A stretch of DNA of 64,000 nucleotides, from positions 24,236-88,235 of the forward strand of contig JACOEM010000014.1 in NCBI GenBank assembly GCA_024998565.1. Reading direction: 5' to 3'. The notes under the pieces are model-generated. The model searched no databases, had not been told where the DNA came from, and saw only the letters and a program-made list of their open reading frames with translations. This DNA is from Nitrospira sp. (GTDB lineage: Bacteria; Nitrospirota; Nitrospiria; Nitrospirales; Nitrospiraceae). Shown here one piece after another: positions 35,607 to 45,600 of this stretch. The stretch's first letter is position 1, and each line of letters starts with the position of its first letter. The position numbers were made by a program, and so were the translations under genes.

Positions 35607-36368
35607 ATGGGCCGGTTCGCGGACTGCGATGTGGTCGTTCTATGCGGGGGACTCGGTACACGCCTGCAATCGGTCGTGGCGGATCGCCCGAAATCGATGG
35701 CGGAGATTCATGGCCGCCCGTTTGTGGCGTGCCTCGTCGAACATTTCCTGCGGCACGGCGCCCGGCGATTCATTTTCAGCACCGGATATAAGGGCGACAT
35801 GATCGAGGACTGGTTTGGGCGCCATCGCGGCGGGTATGAAACTCTGTTCGTCCGCGACCCCGCTCCGCTGGGGACGGGCGGAGCGGTCGCGCAAGCCATG
35901 AAGCTCGTTCGCAGTAATCCATTTTTGGTGCTGAACGGAGACTCGCTCTGTGAGCTCGATCCGGAGCGACTCCTGCGATTCCATACCCGTAAACGCGCTC
36001 GCGTGACGATCGCGGTCACGCCAGCCGATACACGCGAAGATACCGGAGCCGTCACGTTAGGGGAGGACGACCGCCTCCTGTCCATGGTGGAGAAGCCGCG
36101 CCGCAGAATGACGGGTTATCACAACGCCGGCATCTATCTGTTCGATCGTACCGTCGAAGCGTTGTTTCCGAAGAGTCATTCCTGGTCCCTGGAGCGCGAG
36201 TTACTTCCGCTGCTGATCACCGAACCCTGCTATGGATTCGTCACAGCCAGCCCCCTGTACGACATCGGCACCCCAGAACGCCTCGCGCATTTTCGCGAAG
36301 TCTGGAAAGATCCGTCGGTCCATTATCCGGTCATGTCCATGAATCAGGAACAAGGATCGCTGCTGTAA
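35607..36368 (+). CDS. Sugar-1-phosphate nucleotidyltransferase, HddC-like
   Basis: The 253-residue protein has the nucleotidyltransferase signature VVVLCGGLGTRLQSVVADRP with catalytic Lys in PKSMAEI, and the metal-binding LVLNGDSLCELD. HddC (D-glycero-alpha-D-manno-heptose 1-phosphate guanylyltransferase) is the family that regularly accompanies HddA-type kinases, so GTP as donor is inferred. The ATG at 35607 lies 3 bases after the kinase stop codon, with GGAAAGGCGG upstream. The stop overlaps the next gene by one base. Confidence 0.84.
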   Translation: MGRFADCDVVVLCGGLGTRLQSVVADRPKSMAEIHGRPFVACLVEHFLRHGARRFIFSTGYKGDMIEDWFGRHRGGYETLFVRDPAPLGTGGAVAQAMKLVRSNPFLVLNGDSLCELDPERLLRFHTRKRARVTIAVTPADTREDTGAVTLGEDDRLLSMVEKPRRRMTGYHNAGIYLFDRTVEALFPKSHSWSLERELLPLLITEPCYGFVTASPLYDIGTPERLAHFREVWKDPSVHYPVMSMNQEQGSLL

Positions 36369-37588
36369 TGGCTCATCAGACAGTCCCGGCTTCACAGACA
36401 CCAGGCCGATTGGCATTTTCAGCGCGGGGCGAGCGCCTGATCGGGCAGGAGATGTTTCGGGTCATGGATCGAGCTCAAGCGCTGGAGCGGCAGGGGCACC
36501 GCATCTATCACCTGGAACTCGGGAGTCCCCGCATGGCTCCGCCGGGTGAGATCGTCGACGGCACCGTCCAGGCGCTCCGCGAGAAACAGCTGGGGTACGC
36601 GCCGATGGCCGGCGTGAAGGAATTACGTGCCGCCTTGGCGGCTCGATATACCTCGTTAACGGGCGAGGCGTTGACGGACTCCCAGGTCGTGATCAGCCCG
36701 GCGAATCTCCTGATTCACCAGTTTCTGGACATCACCTGCAATCCCGGCGACCGCGTGGTGCTGTTCACGCCGGCGTTCCCCTCCTACTGGGCCGCTGCGG
36801 CGCATCAGGGACTCCAGGTCAGGCCGGTGCTGCTGTCTGAGCGCGACGGATTTCACCTGACCCGACAGGCTATCGATGACGCGCTGGCTGCCGAACCAAC
36901 AGCGATTGTCGTCAACAATGCCAACAACCCGACGGGGGCCCTATACGATCCGATGATCCTGCGCGCGCTTGCGGAGCGTTGTGAAGAGGCGGGGATCTGG
37001 CTGTTAAGCGATGAAACCTACGCCGATCTGACCTTCGATGGCTCGTTCTTTACCCTCGCCTCGGCGCAAGCCGGATATGTCGTGGCGATGTCGTCTTTTT
37101 CAAAAGTATGTTCGATCCCGGGCTTTCGCACCGGATATGCCTTTGCTCATGAGGCGGTGGCGGCGAAACTCGCGCTCTCGAATTCGACCCTCTATTCCTG
37201 TCTCCCTCTGTTCACTCAACTGGGTTGCCTCGCCGGCATGAAGGTGTTCGACGCGTATGCCAGCGAGGTTCGATCACGGGGCGCCCGGCTGATCGGATCC
37301 TGCCATAACCGCATCAATCGCTCCGGCATCCTGCATTGTCACAAGCCGGAGTCCGGGTTCTATTTGTTTGTCGATATCGCGCGCACCGGACTCGATGACA
37401 TGACGTTTTGCCGCCGACTGCTGGACGATCACCAGACGGCGGTCACCCCGGGACGTAGTTTCGGCGAGGCCTACGCGTCGTTCATTCGCATTGCCGTGTG
37501 CGGGCAGGAAGAGGATGTGGACGAAGGCCTGTCGCGCACGATCGCCTTTGCGCAACAACTGGGAGGTTGCCGTGTCCAAGCCGCTTGA
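36368..37588 (+). CDS. Class I/II PLP aminotransferase
   Basis: The 406-residue protein has the fold type I aspartate aminotransferase pattern: LELGSPRMAPPGEIVDG near residue 50, NNANNPTGALYDP, LLSDETYADLTFDG, and catalytic Lys246 in SSFSKVCSIPGFRTGYA with the substrate-binding Arg after it. The catalytic lysine is intact, in contrast to the DegT-fold gene upstream. The substrate is unknown. In this block it might make an amino acid or amino-acyl substituent for the glycan, but that is only inferred. It overlaps the following radical SAM gene by 17 bases. Confidence 0.86.
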   Translation: MAHQTVPASQTPGRLAFSARGERLIGQEMFRVMDRAQALERQGHRIYHLELGSPRMAPPGEIVDGTVQALREKQLGYAPMAGVKELRAALAARYTSLTGEALTDSQVVISPANLLIHQFLDITCNPGDRVVLFTPAFPSYWAAAAHQGLQVRPVLLSERDGFHLTRQAIDDALAAEPTAIVVNNANNPTGALYDPMILRALAERCEEAGIWLLSDETYADLTFDGSFFTLASAQAGYVVAMSSFSKVCSIPGFRTGYAFAHEAVAAKLALSNSTLYSCLPLFTQLGCLAGMKVFDAYASEVRSRGARLIGSCHNRINRSGILHCHKPESGFYLFVDIARTGLDDMTFCRRLLDDHQTAVTPGRSFGEAYASFIRIAVCGQEEDVDEGLSRTIAFAQQLGGCRVQAA

Positions 37589-39080
37589 CGTGTTGCTGGT
37601 CACCCCGCCCAGCCGGGTGCAGGTCTACCAGGACCTGAGCCAAGACCTGGCCGCCATTGAACCACCGGTCTGGTCGGGTTTGATCGCGACGTTCTTGCGC
37701 CAACACAGCTGCTCCGTTGCCATTCTGGATGCCGAGGCAGAGGGGTTGAACCACCAGCAGACGGCGGAGCGGATCGCCGTCATCGCGCCGCGACTGGCAG
37801 TCTTCGTGATCTATGGGCAACAACCCTCCGCGTCCACGCAATGTATGCCGGCCGGCCGGAAGGTGTGCGAAATCCTCAATACACTGGCCGATATTCCCAC
37901 GCTCGTCATGGGAACGCACCCCTCGGCACTGCCGAAACGGACCCTGTTGGAAGAACCGTATACCTATGTCTGCCAGGGAGAAGGCCCCTCCACGATTCTC
38001 GGTCTGGTGATCGCCCTACGCGCGCCTCAACATTCGCTCCGCGAGGTTCCCGGCCTCTGGCACATGGAGCAGGGGGTGCCGGTCGGGAATGCTCCGGCCC
38101 AATTGCTGACGAATCTGGATCGCGAGTTGCCGGGGCAGGCCTGGGATCTCCTCGATATGACCCGGTATCGCGCCCACAACTGGCACTGTTTCGGGAATCT
38201 GGAAGCGCGTGCGCCCTATGCGTCGCTGCAGACCAGTTTGGGTTGCCCGTTTACCTGCTCTTTCTGCTGCATTAATGCGCCTTTCGCCACGCCGATGTTG
38301 CGAGCCTGGAGCCCGGACAACGTCATTGCGCAGATCGACCGGCTGGTCCAGGACTATGGTGTCAGTAATATCAAGATCCCCGATGAAATGTTTGTGCTGA
38401 ACCGGCGGCATGTCATCGGCATCTGCGATCGCATCATCGAACGAGGATACCGGCTCAATATCTGGGCCTACGCCCGCGTGGACACGGTCCAGGATGAAGT
38501 GCTGGCGAAACTCGCGCGGGCGGGATTCACCTGGCTGGGGCTCGGGATCGAATCCGGAAGCCAGCATGTCCGCGACGGCGTCGAAAAAGGCCGCTTCGGG
38601 GAACGGGACATTGTAACGACGGTCGACAAGATTCGCTCGTACGGCATTCATGTGGCGGCCAACTATATCTTTGGCCTACCCGACGACACGATGGAGAGCA
38701 TGCGCGCCACGTTGGACCTGGCCCTCACGCTCAATACGGAGTGGGCCAACTTCTACTGTGCGATGGCGTACCCCGGTTCACCGCTGTACACGCTGGCGAA
38801 GCAGAAACAGTGGGCTCTGCCCGATGACCAGGGGGGCCCCGGATGGATCGGGTACGCACAACATGCCTACGACTGCCGTCCCTTGCCGACCGACCATCTC
38901 ACGGCGACGCAGGTCCTGGCATTCCGGGATCGGGCTTTTATCGAGTATTTCACGCATCCACAGTATCTGAACATGTTGCACCGCACGTTCGGCCCGCACG
39001 TCGCGACACACGTTGCGGACATGTGCCGGCGCCAGGTCCGGCGCCGGTATCAGGATGAGGCCACGAATGCAGCTGCCTAG
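37572..39080 (+). CDS. B12-binding-like radical SAM protein
   Basis: The 502-residue protein has an N-terminal Rossmann-like cobalamin-binding domain (about residues 5-150, DVLLVTPPSRVQVY), which lacks an obvious DxHxxG motif. A radical SAM domain follows, with cluster cysteines Cys225, Cys229 and Cys232 (CPFTCSFC) and the GLGIESGSQHVRDGVEKGRF segment. The family includes methyltransferases and ring-modifying enzymes acting on sugars and lipids; the chemistry here cannot be told from sequence alone. GTG at 37572 follows GGGAGG by 5 bases. It overlaps the aminotransferase gene and precedes the TPP enzyme by 25 bases. Confidence 0.86.
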   Translation: MSKPLDVLLVTPPSRVQVYQDLSQDLAAIEPPVWSGLIATFLRQHSCSVAILDAEAEGLNHQQTAERIAVIAPRLAVFVIYGQQPSASTQCMPAGRKVCEILNTLADIPTLVMGTHPSALPKRTLLEEPYTYVCQGEGPSTILGLVIALRAPQHSLREVPGLWHMEQGVPVGNAPAQLLTNLDRELPGQAWDLLDMTRYRAHNWHCFGNLEARAPYASLQTSLGCPFTCSFCCINAPFATPMLRAWSPDNVIAQIDRLVQDYGVSNIKIPDEMFVLNRRHVIGICDRIIERGYRLNIWAYARVDTVQDEVLAKLARAGFTWLGLGIESGSQHVRDGVEKGRFGERDIVTTVDKIRSYGIHVAANYIFGLPDDTMESMRATLDLALTLNTEWANFYCAMAYPGSPLYTLAKQKQWALPDDQGGPGWIGYAQHAYDCRPLPTDHLTATQVLAFRDRAFIEYFTHPQYLNMLHRTFGPHVATHVADMCRRQVRRRYQDEATNAAA

Positions 39081-39105
39081 CGGGAGAGAGGGGAAAGGAA
39101 CGGTC

Positions 39106-40944
39106 ATGATCAAGGTTGCGGACTACATCATCCATACATTGGCGGAACGGGGAATCGACAAGATGTTCGTGGTCTACGGCGCGGCGAACGGCGACCTCAT
39201 CGATGCGTTCACCCGCACCGCCGCCACGGAATATGTCGCCGTCATGCATGAGCAGGCCGGCGGGTTTGCAGCCGAGGCCTATGCCAAGGTGAAGGGCGTG
39301 CCCGGTGTCGCCATCGCCACGAGCGGACCGGGCGGGATGAATCTCCTCACGGCGATGGGGAACTGCTTTTATGACTCCGTGCCCTGCGTGTTTCTGACCG
39401 GCCAGATCAACTCCCGGTTTCTCCGGCCCGACCCCGCCATTCGCCAGATCGGATTCCAGGAGACGGACATCGTCGCCATGGCGGCTCCGGTCACGAAGTA
39501 CGCCAAGATGATCGTCAAGCCCGAAGACGTGCGATATGAATTGGAGAAGGCGCTGTGGCTCTGCCAGGAAGGACGGCCGGGACCGGTGCTGCTGGATATT
39601 CCCCTCGATGTCCAAAAGACACTGATCGATGCCAAACAGCTCATCGGGTTTGAGCCTCCTGCTGCCGCAAGCTTCGATCTGACCGTGGTCGATGAGCAGA
39701 TCGTCCGCTTCATCACGGAGCTCCAACATGCTGAACGACCGGTCATTCTCGTCGGCGGCGGCGTGCGTCTCGCGAATGCCCAGGATGATGTACGCGCCTT
39801 GGGGCGGCGGCTGAACGTGCCCTGCTTTCCGACCTGGAACGCCTTGGACGTGATCAGCTCGGACTACGAAAATTACGGCGGACGGGTAGGAACCTACGGG
39901 GGAGCCGGCCGGAACTTCGGCATTCAGAACAGCGACTTGCTGCTGTCCATCGGCAGCCGTATCTCCGGCCGTATCACCGGTGGCAATGTCCAAAGCTTTG
40001 CGCGCCAGGCTAAGAAGTATCTCGTCGAAATCGACCCGGCGATGGTGCAGCGGAAGTTTCAGCAGGTGCCGTTCGATGTGAACATTCTCTGCGATGCAAA
40101 GGTGTTCACTCAGCGCCTGTTGATTGCCCTGGATCGCCGCAGCAAACCGCTGCCCGACTATTCGGGGTGGACAGAACGGGTGATGGAGTGGAAACGCCAA
40201 TATGACCCGGTCCGGCCCGAGTTCTTCGACCAGCGCGAGCGGGTGCACCCCTATGCATTCATGCGCCGCCTTTCAGAAAAGATGGGCGCCACGGATATTC
40301 TGGTCGGGGACTGCGGCGGGAATATTGTCGTGAGTAACCATGCCTTTGAAACCAAATACGGGCAACGGAATCTCACGAACAACGGCAACTCGCCGATGGG
40401 GTTCTCCTTTGCCGGAGCGATGGGCGCCTGGTTTGCCGCGCCAAGCCGTCAAGTGGTCTGCACGATCGGGGACGGGGGCTTCAACATGAATCCCCAGGAA
40501 CTGCAGACGTTCATCAACTACGGCGTGAAGGTGAAGACGTTCATCCTCAACAACCACATTTACGGCATCACCAAAGCCTATCAGGAAACGAACTTTCAAG
40601 GCCGCGCCGAGGCCTGTGGCCCGAAAGGGTACAACCCGCCGGACTTTCTCAAGATCGTGCAGGCCTACGGGATCAAGACCGTGGCCATTCGCAACCATGC
40701 CGAAATGGACGCCAAGATCGACGAGGTGCTCCGGTTCGACGGTCCCGTGGTCTGTGATGTGGATATGCATGAATTCCACACCTACGAGCCCAGGATCTTC
40801 GGATGGAAGACACCGATCGAGGACATGTATCCCTATCTGCCTCGTGAAGAATTCCGTGCCAACATGGTCATCGAGCCGGCGGAAGGGTGGATGAACCCGG
40901 AATACCCCGACGTGGTTTGCCGGAACGATCGGTCACAGCCGTAA
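39106..40944 (+). CDS. Thiamine-diphosphate enzyme, acetolactate-synthase-like (YerE-type candidate)
   Basis: The 612-residue protein has the three-domain TPP enzyme layout. The catalytic glutamate is Glu49 (VMHEQAGGFAAEAYAKVKG), the central domain contains RPVILVGGGVRLANAQ, and the TPP-Mg site reads GDGG at about residue 455 and ends with LNN. Acetolactate synthase would normally sit with a small subunit and ilvC; neither is here. Next to a 3-dehydratase and an SDR it resembles YerE, which adds an acetyl unit from pyruvate to the C4 keto group of a 3,6-dideoxy sugar. That function is inferred from context. Confidence 0.86.
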   Translation: MIKVADYIIHTLAERGIDKMFVVYGAANGDLIDAFTRTAATEYVAVMHEQAGGFAAEAYAKVKGVPGVAIATSGPGGMNLLTAMGNCFYDSVPCVFLTGQINSRFLRPDPAIRQIGFQETDIVAMAAPVTKYAKMIVKPEDVRYELEKALWLCQEGRPGPVLLDIPLDVQKTLIDAKQLIGFEPPAAASFDLTVVDEQIVRFITELQHAERPVILVGGGVRLANAQDDVRALGRRLNVPCFPTWNALDVISSDYENYGGRVGTYGGAGRNFGIQNSDLLLSIGSRISGRITGGNVQSFARQAKKYLVEIDPAMVQRKFQQVPFDVNILCDAKVFTQRLLIALDRRSKPLPDYSGWTERVMEWKRQYDPVRPEFFDQRERVHPYAFMRRLSEKMGATDILVGDCGGNIVVSNHAFETKYGQRNLTNNGNSPMGFSFAGAMGAWFAAPSRQVVCTIGDGGFNMNPQELQTFINYGVKVKTFILNNHIYGITKAYQETNFQGRAEACGPKGYNPPDFLKIVQAYGIKTVAIRNHAEMDAKIDEVLRFDGPVVCDVDMHEFHTYEPRIFGWKTPIEDMYPYLPREEFRANMVIEPAEGWMNPEYPDVVCRNDRSQP

Positions 40945-41018
40945 GGGGTGGATCGTCACGGTGCGCCGGGTCTGTTGAGTCGATAGGTGGATCAGTGGTC
41001 GCTTCTGTGAGGTGATGT

Positions 41019-42644
41019 ATGAACGTGTTGTTGCTGTATCCCACATGGACCGGGGCTTATGGACTCTTCGGCCACTTCGCCCGCCGCAATTCGACCTGGC
41101 CGCCGTTGAACCTCGCGCTGCTGGCCGCCATTGCCGAACGCCACGGGCACAACGTGACGATCCTCGACGGGGAATCCGAACAGGTTCCGTTGGACGAGAT
41201 GGTCCAGCGAGCAGTCGCGATGAAGCCGGACCTCATCGGTTTTACGGCGACGAGCCCCTTTTTCCATCTCAGTAAAACCGTCGCGGAAGGCATCAAACGC
41301 CTGGCACCGGACATTCCCATCGCCGTGGGCGGCCCCCATATCACCATCATGAAGGAGCAGGCGCTGTTGAGCTGCTTCGACTATGCCTTCATCGGGGAGG
41401 CGGAGGAGTCCTGGCCGCAATTCCTGAACGCCTATGCACAGGGCAAGGAGCTGTCGGCGGTCGCCGGGATCATCTATCGGCGGAACGGTGAGGTCGTCTC
41501 GACCGGTCAGCCGGCCGACATCACGAATCTCGACGCCTTGCCGATTCCTGCACGGCATCGACTGCCGATGTCCCGATACAAGCTTGGCACACTGCGCGGC
41601 CGTCTCCCGTTCACCTCGATTCAGACCATGCGCGGCTGTCCCTGGAAATGCATCTTCTGCGCCTCCGAAGCGCTGAAGACCACCGAGATGCGCGTACGCT
41701 CGCCCCGATCGGTCGTGAATGAAATGAAGCAGGTCGTGGAGACATTCGGTACCCGGCATTTTTACATCGTCGACGATGTCATGACGCTCTGGAAGGACCA
41801 CATTCTGGAGATCTGCGACTTGATCGACCGGGAGGGTTTGCAGATTACATTCGAAGGCAGCACCCGAGCGAATCTCGTCGAGGAAGATGTGATCGCCCGG
41901 TTGGTCAAGAGCGGCCTCATCCGTCTGTCGTTCGGACTCGAAACGGTCGATCCCGAAATACGCAGGACGATGAAAAAACAGGTTCCGCTGGAGCACTACG
42001 TGAAAGCGAACGGGATCTGCAACAAGTACGGTGTCGAGGCCTTGAACTCCGTGATGATCGGATTGCCGGGGGAAACCAGAGAAACGGTCCGGGCGACCTT
42101 GAAATTCCTGCGGCAGTCCAGGGAAGTCAAACAGGCGAACTTTGCCATCGCGGTGCCCTATCCCGGGACCGAGTTTCACAAACTGGCGATGAACGGCGAG
42201 AAAGGCGTGCGCTTGATGACGCAGGATTTCTCCGAATACCGGCGCTATGGATCGGCCGTCACCACGGTGGGAGAGCTGACCCCCAATGACCTGATCGACC
42301 TCCAGAACGAAGGATTTGTGAGCATCTACTCCGCCCCCTGGCGCTGGATACCCATGCTTCAAAAACACGGGGTCATCGGCGGCTCGCTCATGCTGGTCCG
42401 TGTGGCACGCCTCCTTTCCAAGAAGCTGTTCGCTGGTTCAGGGCGGGCCTCGCAAGAGCAGCTCATCAGCCTGGGAGACGGGGCCTTCGGTCGCATTCAG
42501 GAACCGGCCATGAGTGCGCAGCCCGTGGGAGTCGGCCCGACCGGCTCGAGCAGCGCGGCTCCGCTGTTGACCATTGCGTCCTCGTCGAGAGCGGCAGCGG
42601 CGCCCGCCGGACATTTCGGCCATCCCAGCAACCCCAACGGCTAG
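41019..42644 (+). CDS. Second B12-binding-like radical SAM protein
   Basis: The 541-residue protein has an N-terminal B12-binding-like domain (LLLYPTWTGAYGLFGHFARR, PPLNLALLAAIAERHGHNV) and a radical SAM domain with Cys207, Cys211 and Cys214 (CPWKCIFC). The HxxG segment typical of true cobalamin ligation is not obvious. SFGLETVDPEIRRTMKKQVP and VMIGLPGETRETV are common to this family. Its C-terminal 60 residues are Ser/Ala-rich and look disordered. It is only distantly similar to the protein at 37572, so the two are not a simple duplication. Probable role: radical modification or C-methylation of a glycan component. Confidence 0.85.
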   Translation: MNVLLLYPTWTGAYGLFGHFARRNSTWPPLNLALLAAIAERHGHNVTILDGESEQVPLDEMVQRAVAMKPDLIGFTATSPFFHLSKTVAEGIKRLAPDIPIAVGGPHITIMKEQALLSCFDYAFIGEAEESWPQFLNAYAQGKELSAVAGIIYRRNGEVVSTGQPADITNLDALPIPARHRLPMSRYKLGTLRGRLPFTSIQTMRGCPWKCIFCASEALKTTEMRVRSPRSVVNEMKQVVETFGTRHFYIVDDVMTLWKDHILEICDLIDREGLQITFEGSTRANLVEEDVIARLVKSGLIRLSFGLETVDPEIRRTMKKQVPLEHYVKANGICNKYGVEALNSVMIGLPGETRETVRATLKFLRQSREVKQANFAIAVPYPGTEFHKLAMNGEKGVRLMTQDFSEYRRYGSAVTTVGELTPNDLIDLQNEGFVSIYSAPWRWIPMLQKHGVIGGSLMLVRVARLLSKKLFAGSGRASQEQLISLGDGAFGRIQEPAMSAQPVGVGPTGSSSAAPLLTIASSSRAAAAPAGHFGHPSNPNG

Positions 42645-42674
42645 CGGCTGGAGCAGAAAGGCATCCGACGCATC

Positions 42675-45600
42675 ATGACAGCACGTCCACCCAGGAGAAT
42701 CCTTCTCTTGCAGTTGGAGTTTCCAACATGGAAGCAAGCTCGCGCCTGGACCTATCCGGCCTGTTTTGGCGTCGCGGAAGGCTTACGGGCGAGCGGTGTG
42801 GAATGTGTCACGCTTCCGCTGATTGCCGATGCGCCCTATTCCAGCAAGACCTGGCTCGCACACATGAAGCGAATGGTCGGCGGCCAGCGGTTCGACCAGG
42901 TGTGGGTCTGGCTGGTTCATGCGCCCCTCGATGAGGCTATTCTACAATGGCTGAGTGAGTTGGCGCCGATCCGTGTCGGCATCATCATGGAATCGTTGCA
43001 ATACAGCGAAGAGGACTACGCCTGGGCCCCTCATCTGCGGGCGCGGCAGGGATTGGTTGAACAGCAGGTCCGTGCATTAACCCATGTGCTCGTGCCGGAC
43101 GAATGCGACGTGGAGGCAACTACCGCACATACGGGGGTTCCCGCGCTGTGGTGGCCGCCGATGGTGCCAGAACGTGTTCTGAACACACCGTCCAATCCGG
43201 CCGTTCATCGGGCCGGCGTCTTCCACGGCGTCCCCTATGGTCCCCGTGAGCAGTGGCTCCATCATCCTGCACTAAAGTCTTGTCTCACCTTCGCCCGGCC
43301 GTCGGCTCCGACGATGTTTCAACAACTGTTCGATCGGCTCCAGCAGTCGGCCATCCAACGGTTGGCCACACCTGCGGGCATGCCTGCTGAAGCACTGGCG
43401 CACTATACGAAGATGTTGCAGGAGGTGCGCGAAGGCGAATTCCGGGAGTGGATGAACCAATTGCCGCAATGGGCCGCGATCGTCAACCTTCCTAGCCTGG
43501 CGAGATTCTTCGGTGGCCGTGTCTATGAAGGGATCGCCGCCGGCCGCCCGGTGGTGTCCTATGCCGTGCCCGAACATCCGATGAACAATGGTCTCTTTGT
43601 CGAAGGGGAGGAGATCCTTTATTTTTCCCCAAGTCGGCCGGAGTCGCTGGCCGAGGGCTTGGAGCCTCTGCTGGCTAATGACGCATTGGCAAAGCGACTG
43701 GCCCACAATGCGCAACGCAAATTGCGGGCCTATCACACCAGCGAGCGACGGCTGGCGGACACACTGAGATGGATCGAGTCGGGAACCAAACCGGTTTATG
43801 GGATACAGGAGGCCGGCGCCGCCTACGCGTGTTCCTCCGCGCAGACATCGTCAGGGCAGGCAGACATTCCCGACCACGTGGTTCAAGCGCTCAAACCGCA
43901 CCGCATAGGAACCGCCGACTGCATCGACACGACCATCTTTATCCTCACGGTCGACGATCCGGCGTATCCCGCCTGCAAGGCGGCCGTGGATGCTCAGCAA
44001 GGCGGTCCATTCCATGTCGAGATCATCCGTAATGTCGCGCCGTTCAGCGCGGCGGCGCAACGCATGATCGCGGACTGTCGCACCGAGTTCTTCATCCAGG
44101 TCGATGAAGACATGATTTTGAACCCCGACGCGGCCTCCAGGATGGCCGGCATCATGCGGCGGGCGCCTGCCGATGTGGGCATGATCTGTTTTCATCTCTA
44201 CGATGAGGATCGTGGCTGCCCGATTCAGGGTATCAAGATCTACCGCACGGCGGCCATGAAGCCCTTCGCCTTCCAGAATGTGAAGGCGAGTGAGATGAAT
44301 TTGCTCGAACAGATGGGCGAGCGCGGCGTGCATTGGGTGCTGCATCCGGATGTCCTGGGCCGGCATGGGACCCTGTATACCCCGGAGACCATCTACCGTC
44401 GCTATAAGACGATGTATGAAAAAGACATCCGGCAGTGGAATACGCTGACTTCGGATATCCGCAGGAAGGCCGAGCAGTTTCGATCAACAGGGGATCTTCT
44501 TGCGCTATTTGCGCTGCTTGGCGCTGCCCATGGAATCATCGAAGGCCCTCGATCAGTCGATCGGGAAAAGGATGCGCGAGCCTATGTTCTGAAAGAGCTG
44601 GACGTCTTCTCCCGGCTGTTTCGTGACAATCCACCGGTGAGTCAGCCCTATGATTCGACCCGGATCGCAACTCCGGTGGCGAATACACCCCTGACACCTG
44701 CAGAGGTGCCTTGGGCGGCAGAGACAGTCGTCGAGAAAAAGCCGGAACATCGGACCATTCAGATCGTTGCCTCGAGGCCGCAGCCTCAGAGTCATATTGC
44801 CTCGCGAATCCTCATTGTCACACCCTATTTTTGGCCTTCCGTCGGCGGGGTGGAAAAAGTGGCCGAAAGCTTGGCCGTCGGCTTGCAGTCCCGAGGACAT
44901 GCGGTCGAGGTGGCGACCTATACGCTCTCTGAGCGCAAGACGAACTCTCATCGTGGCATTCCCATCATCGACCTCACGTTTCCCAGCGACTTTGAAACCG
45001 CCAGCCCCTATTCCATGCTGGAAGTGAAACGGTTGCTTGAATCTGGGCAGTACGACGCCTGCATCCTGCTGGGCGCCCCGCTGCATCTGATGTTTTATGC
45101 GCCCCTTGCGATTCCGAAGGATTGTCCCACTCGATTCATCCTGCAACCCACGATCAACAAAGAAATCGATGAAGCCTTGCAGGGGAGCGAGCAGGGCCGG
45201 ACCATGTTGTCGCAACTGGGGCAACGGGTGAACGCAGTCGTCACGTTCGGCGGAAACGGATACGACGAACGGTTCTTTCAGGAACGTCGGATTCCAACCT
45301 GCGTCATTCCGAACGGCACGGCGGCACTCGCGCCGAAAGATGATTTCAGGCAGCGCTACGGGGTCGCCCGCGACACCTTCCTGGTGATCCACCTCGCCAA
45401 TCTCTACACGGTCAAAAATCATCCGGGGTTGCTCGATGCGCTGGATCATCTTCCGGAAGGGGTTCAGCTGGTCTTGATCGGAAATGACACGCATGAAACC
45501 GAGTATGTCGAGGACGTGAAGGCCCGCCTGGCGGCAAGACCCGATGTCCGGTTGCTTGCAGGCCTGGACGCTGCGGATGTGGCCTCGGCGCTGTCAGCGG

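Noticed and set aside
38950..40248. Long open frame on the minus strand opposite the TPP enzyme
   Set aside because: It has no family resemblance or ribosome site and is the antisense shadow of a GC-rich gene with strong motifs.
39106..40944. Branched-chain amino acid acetolactate synthase
   Set aside because: No small regulatory subunit or ilvC neighbour, and the location is within a sugar block; the reading remains possible but less likely.
40992..42368. Long open frame on the minus strand opposite the second radical SAM gene
   Set aside because: Antisense shadow; the plus strand carries the CxxxCxxC cluster and full-length similarity.
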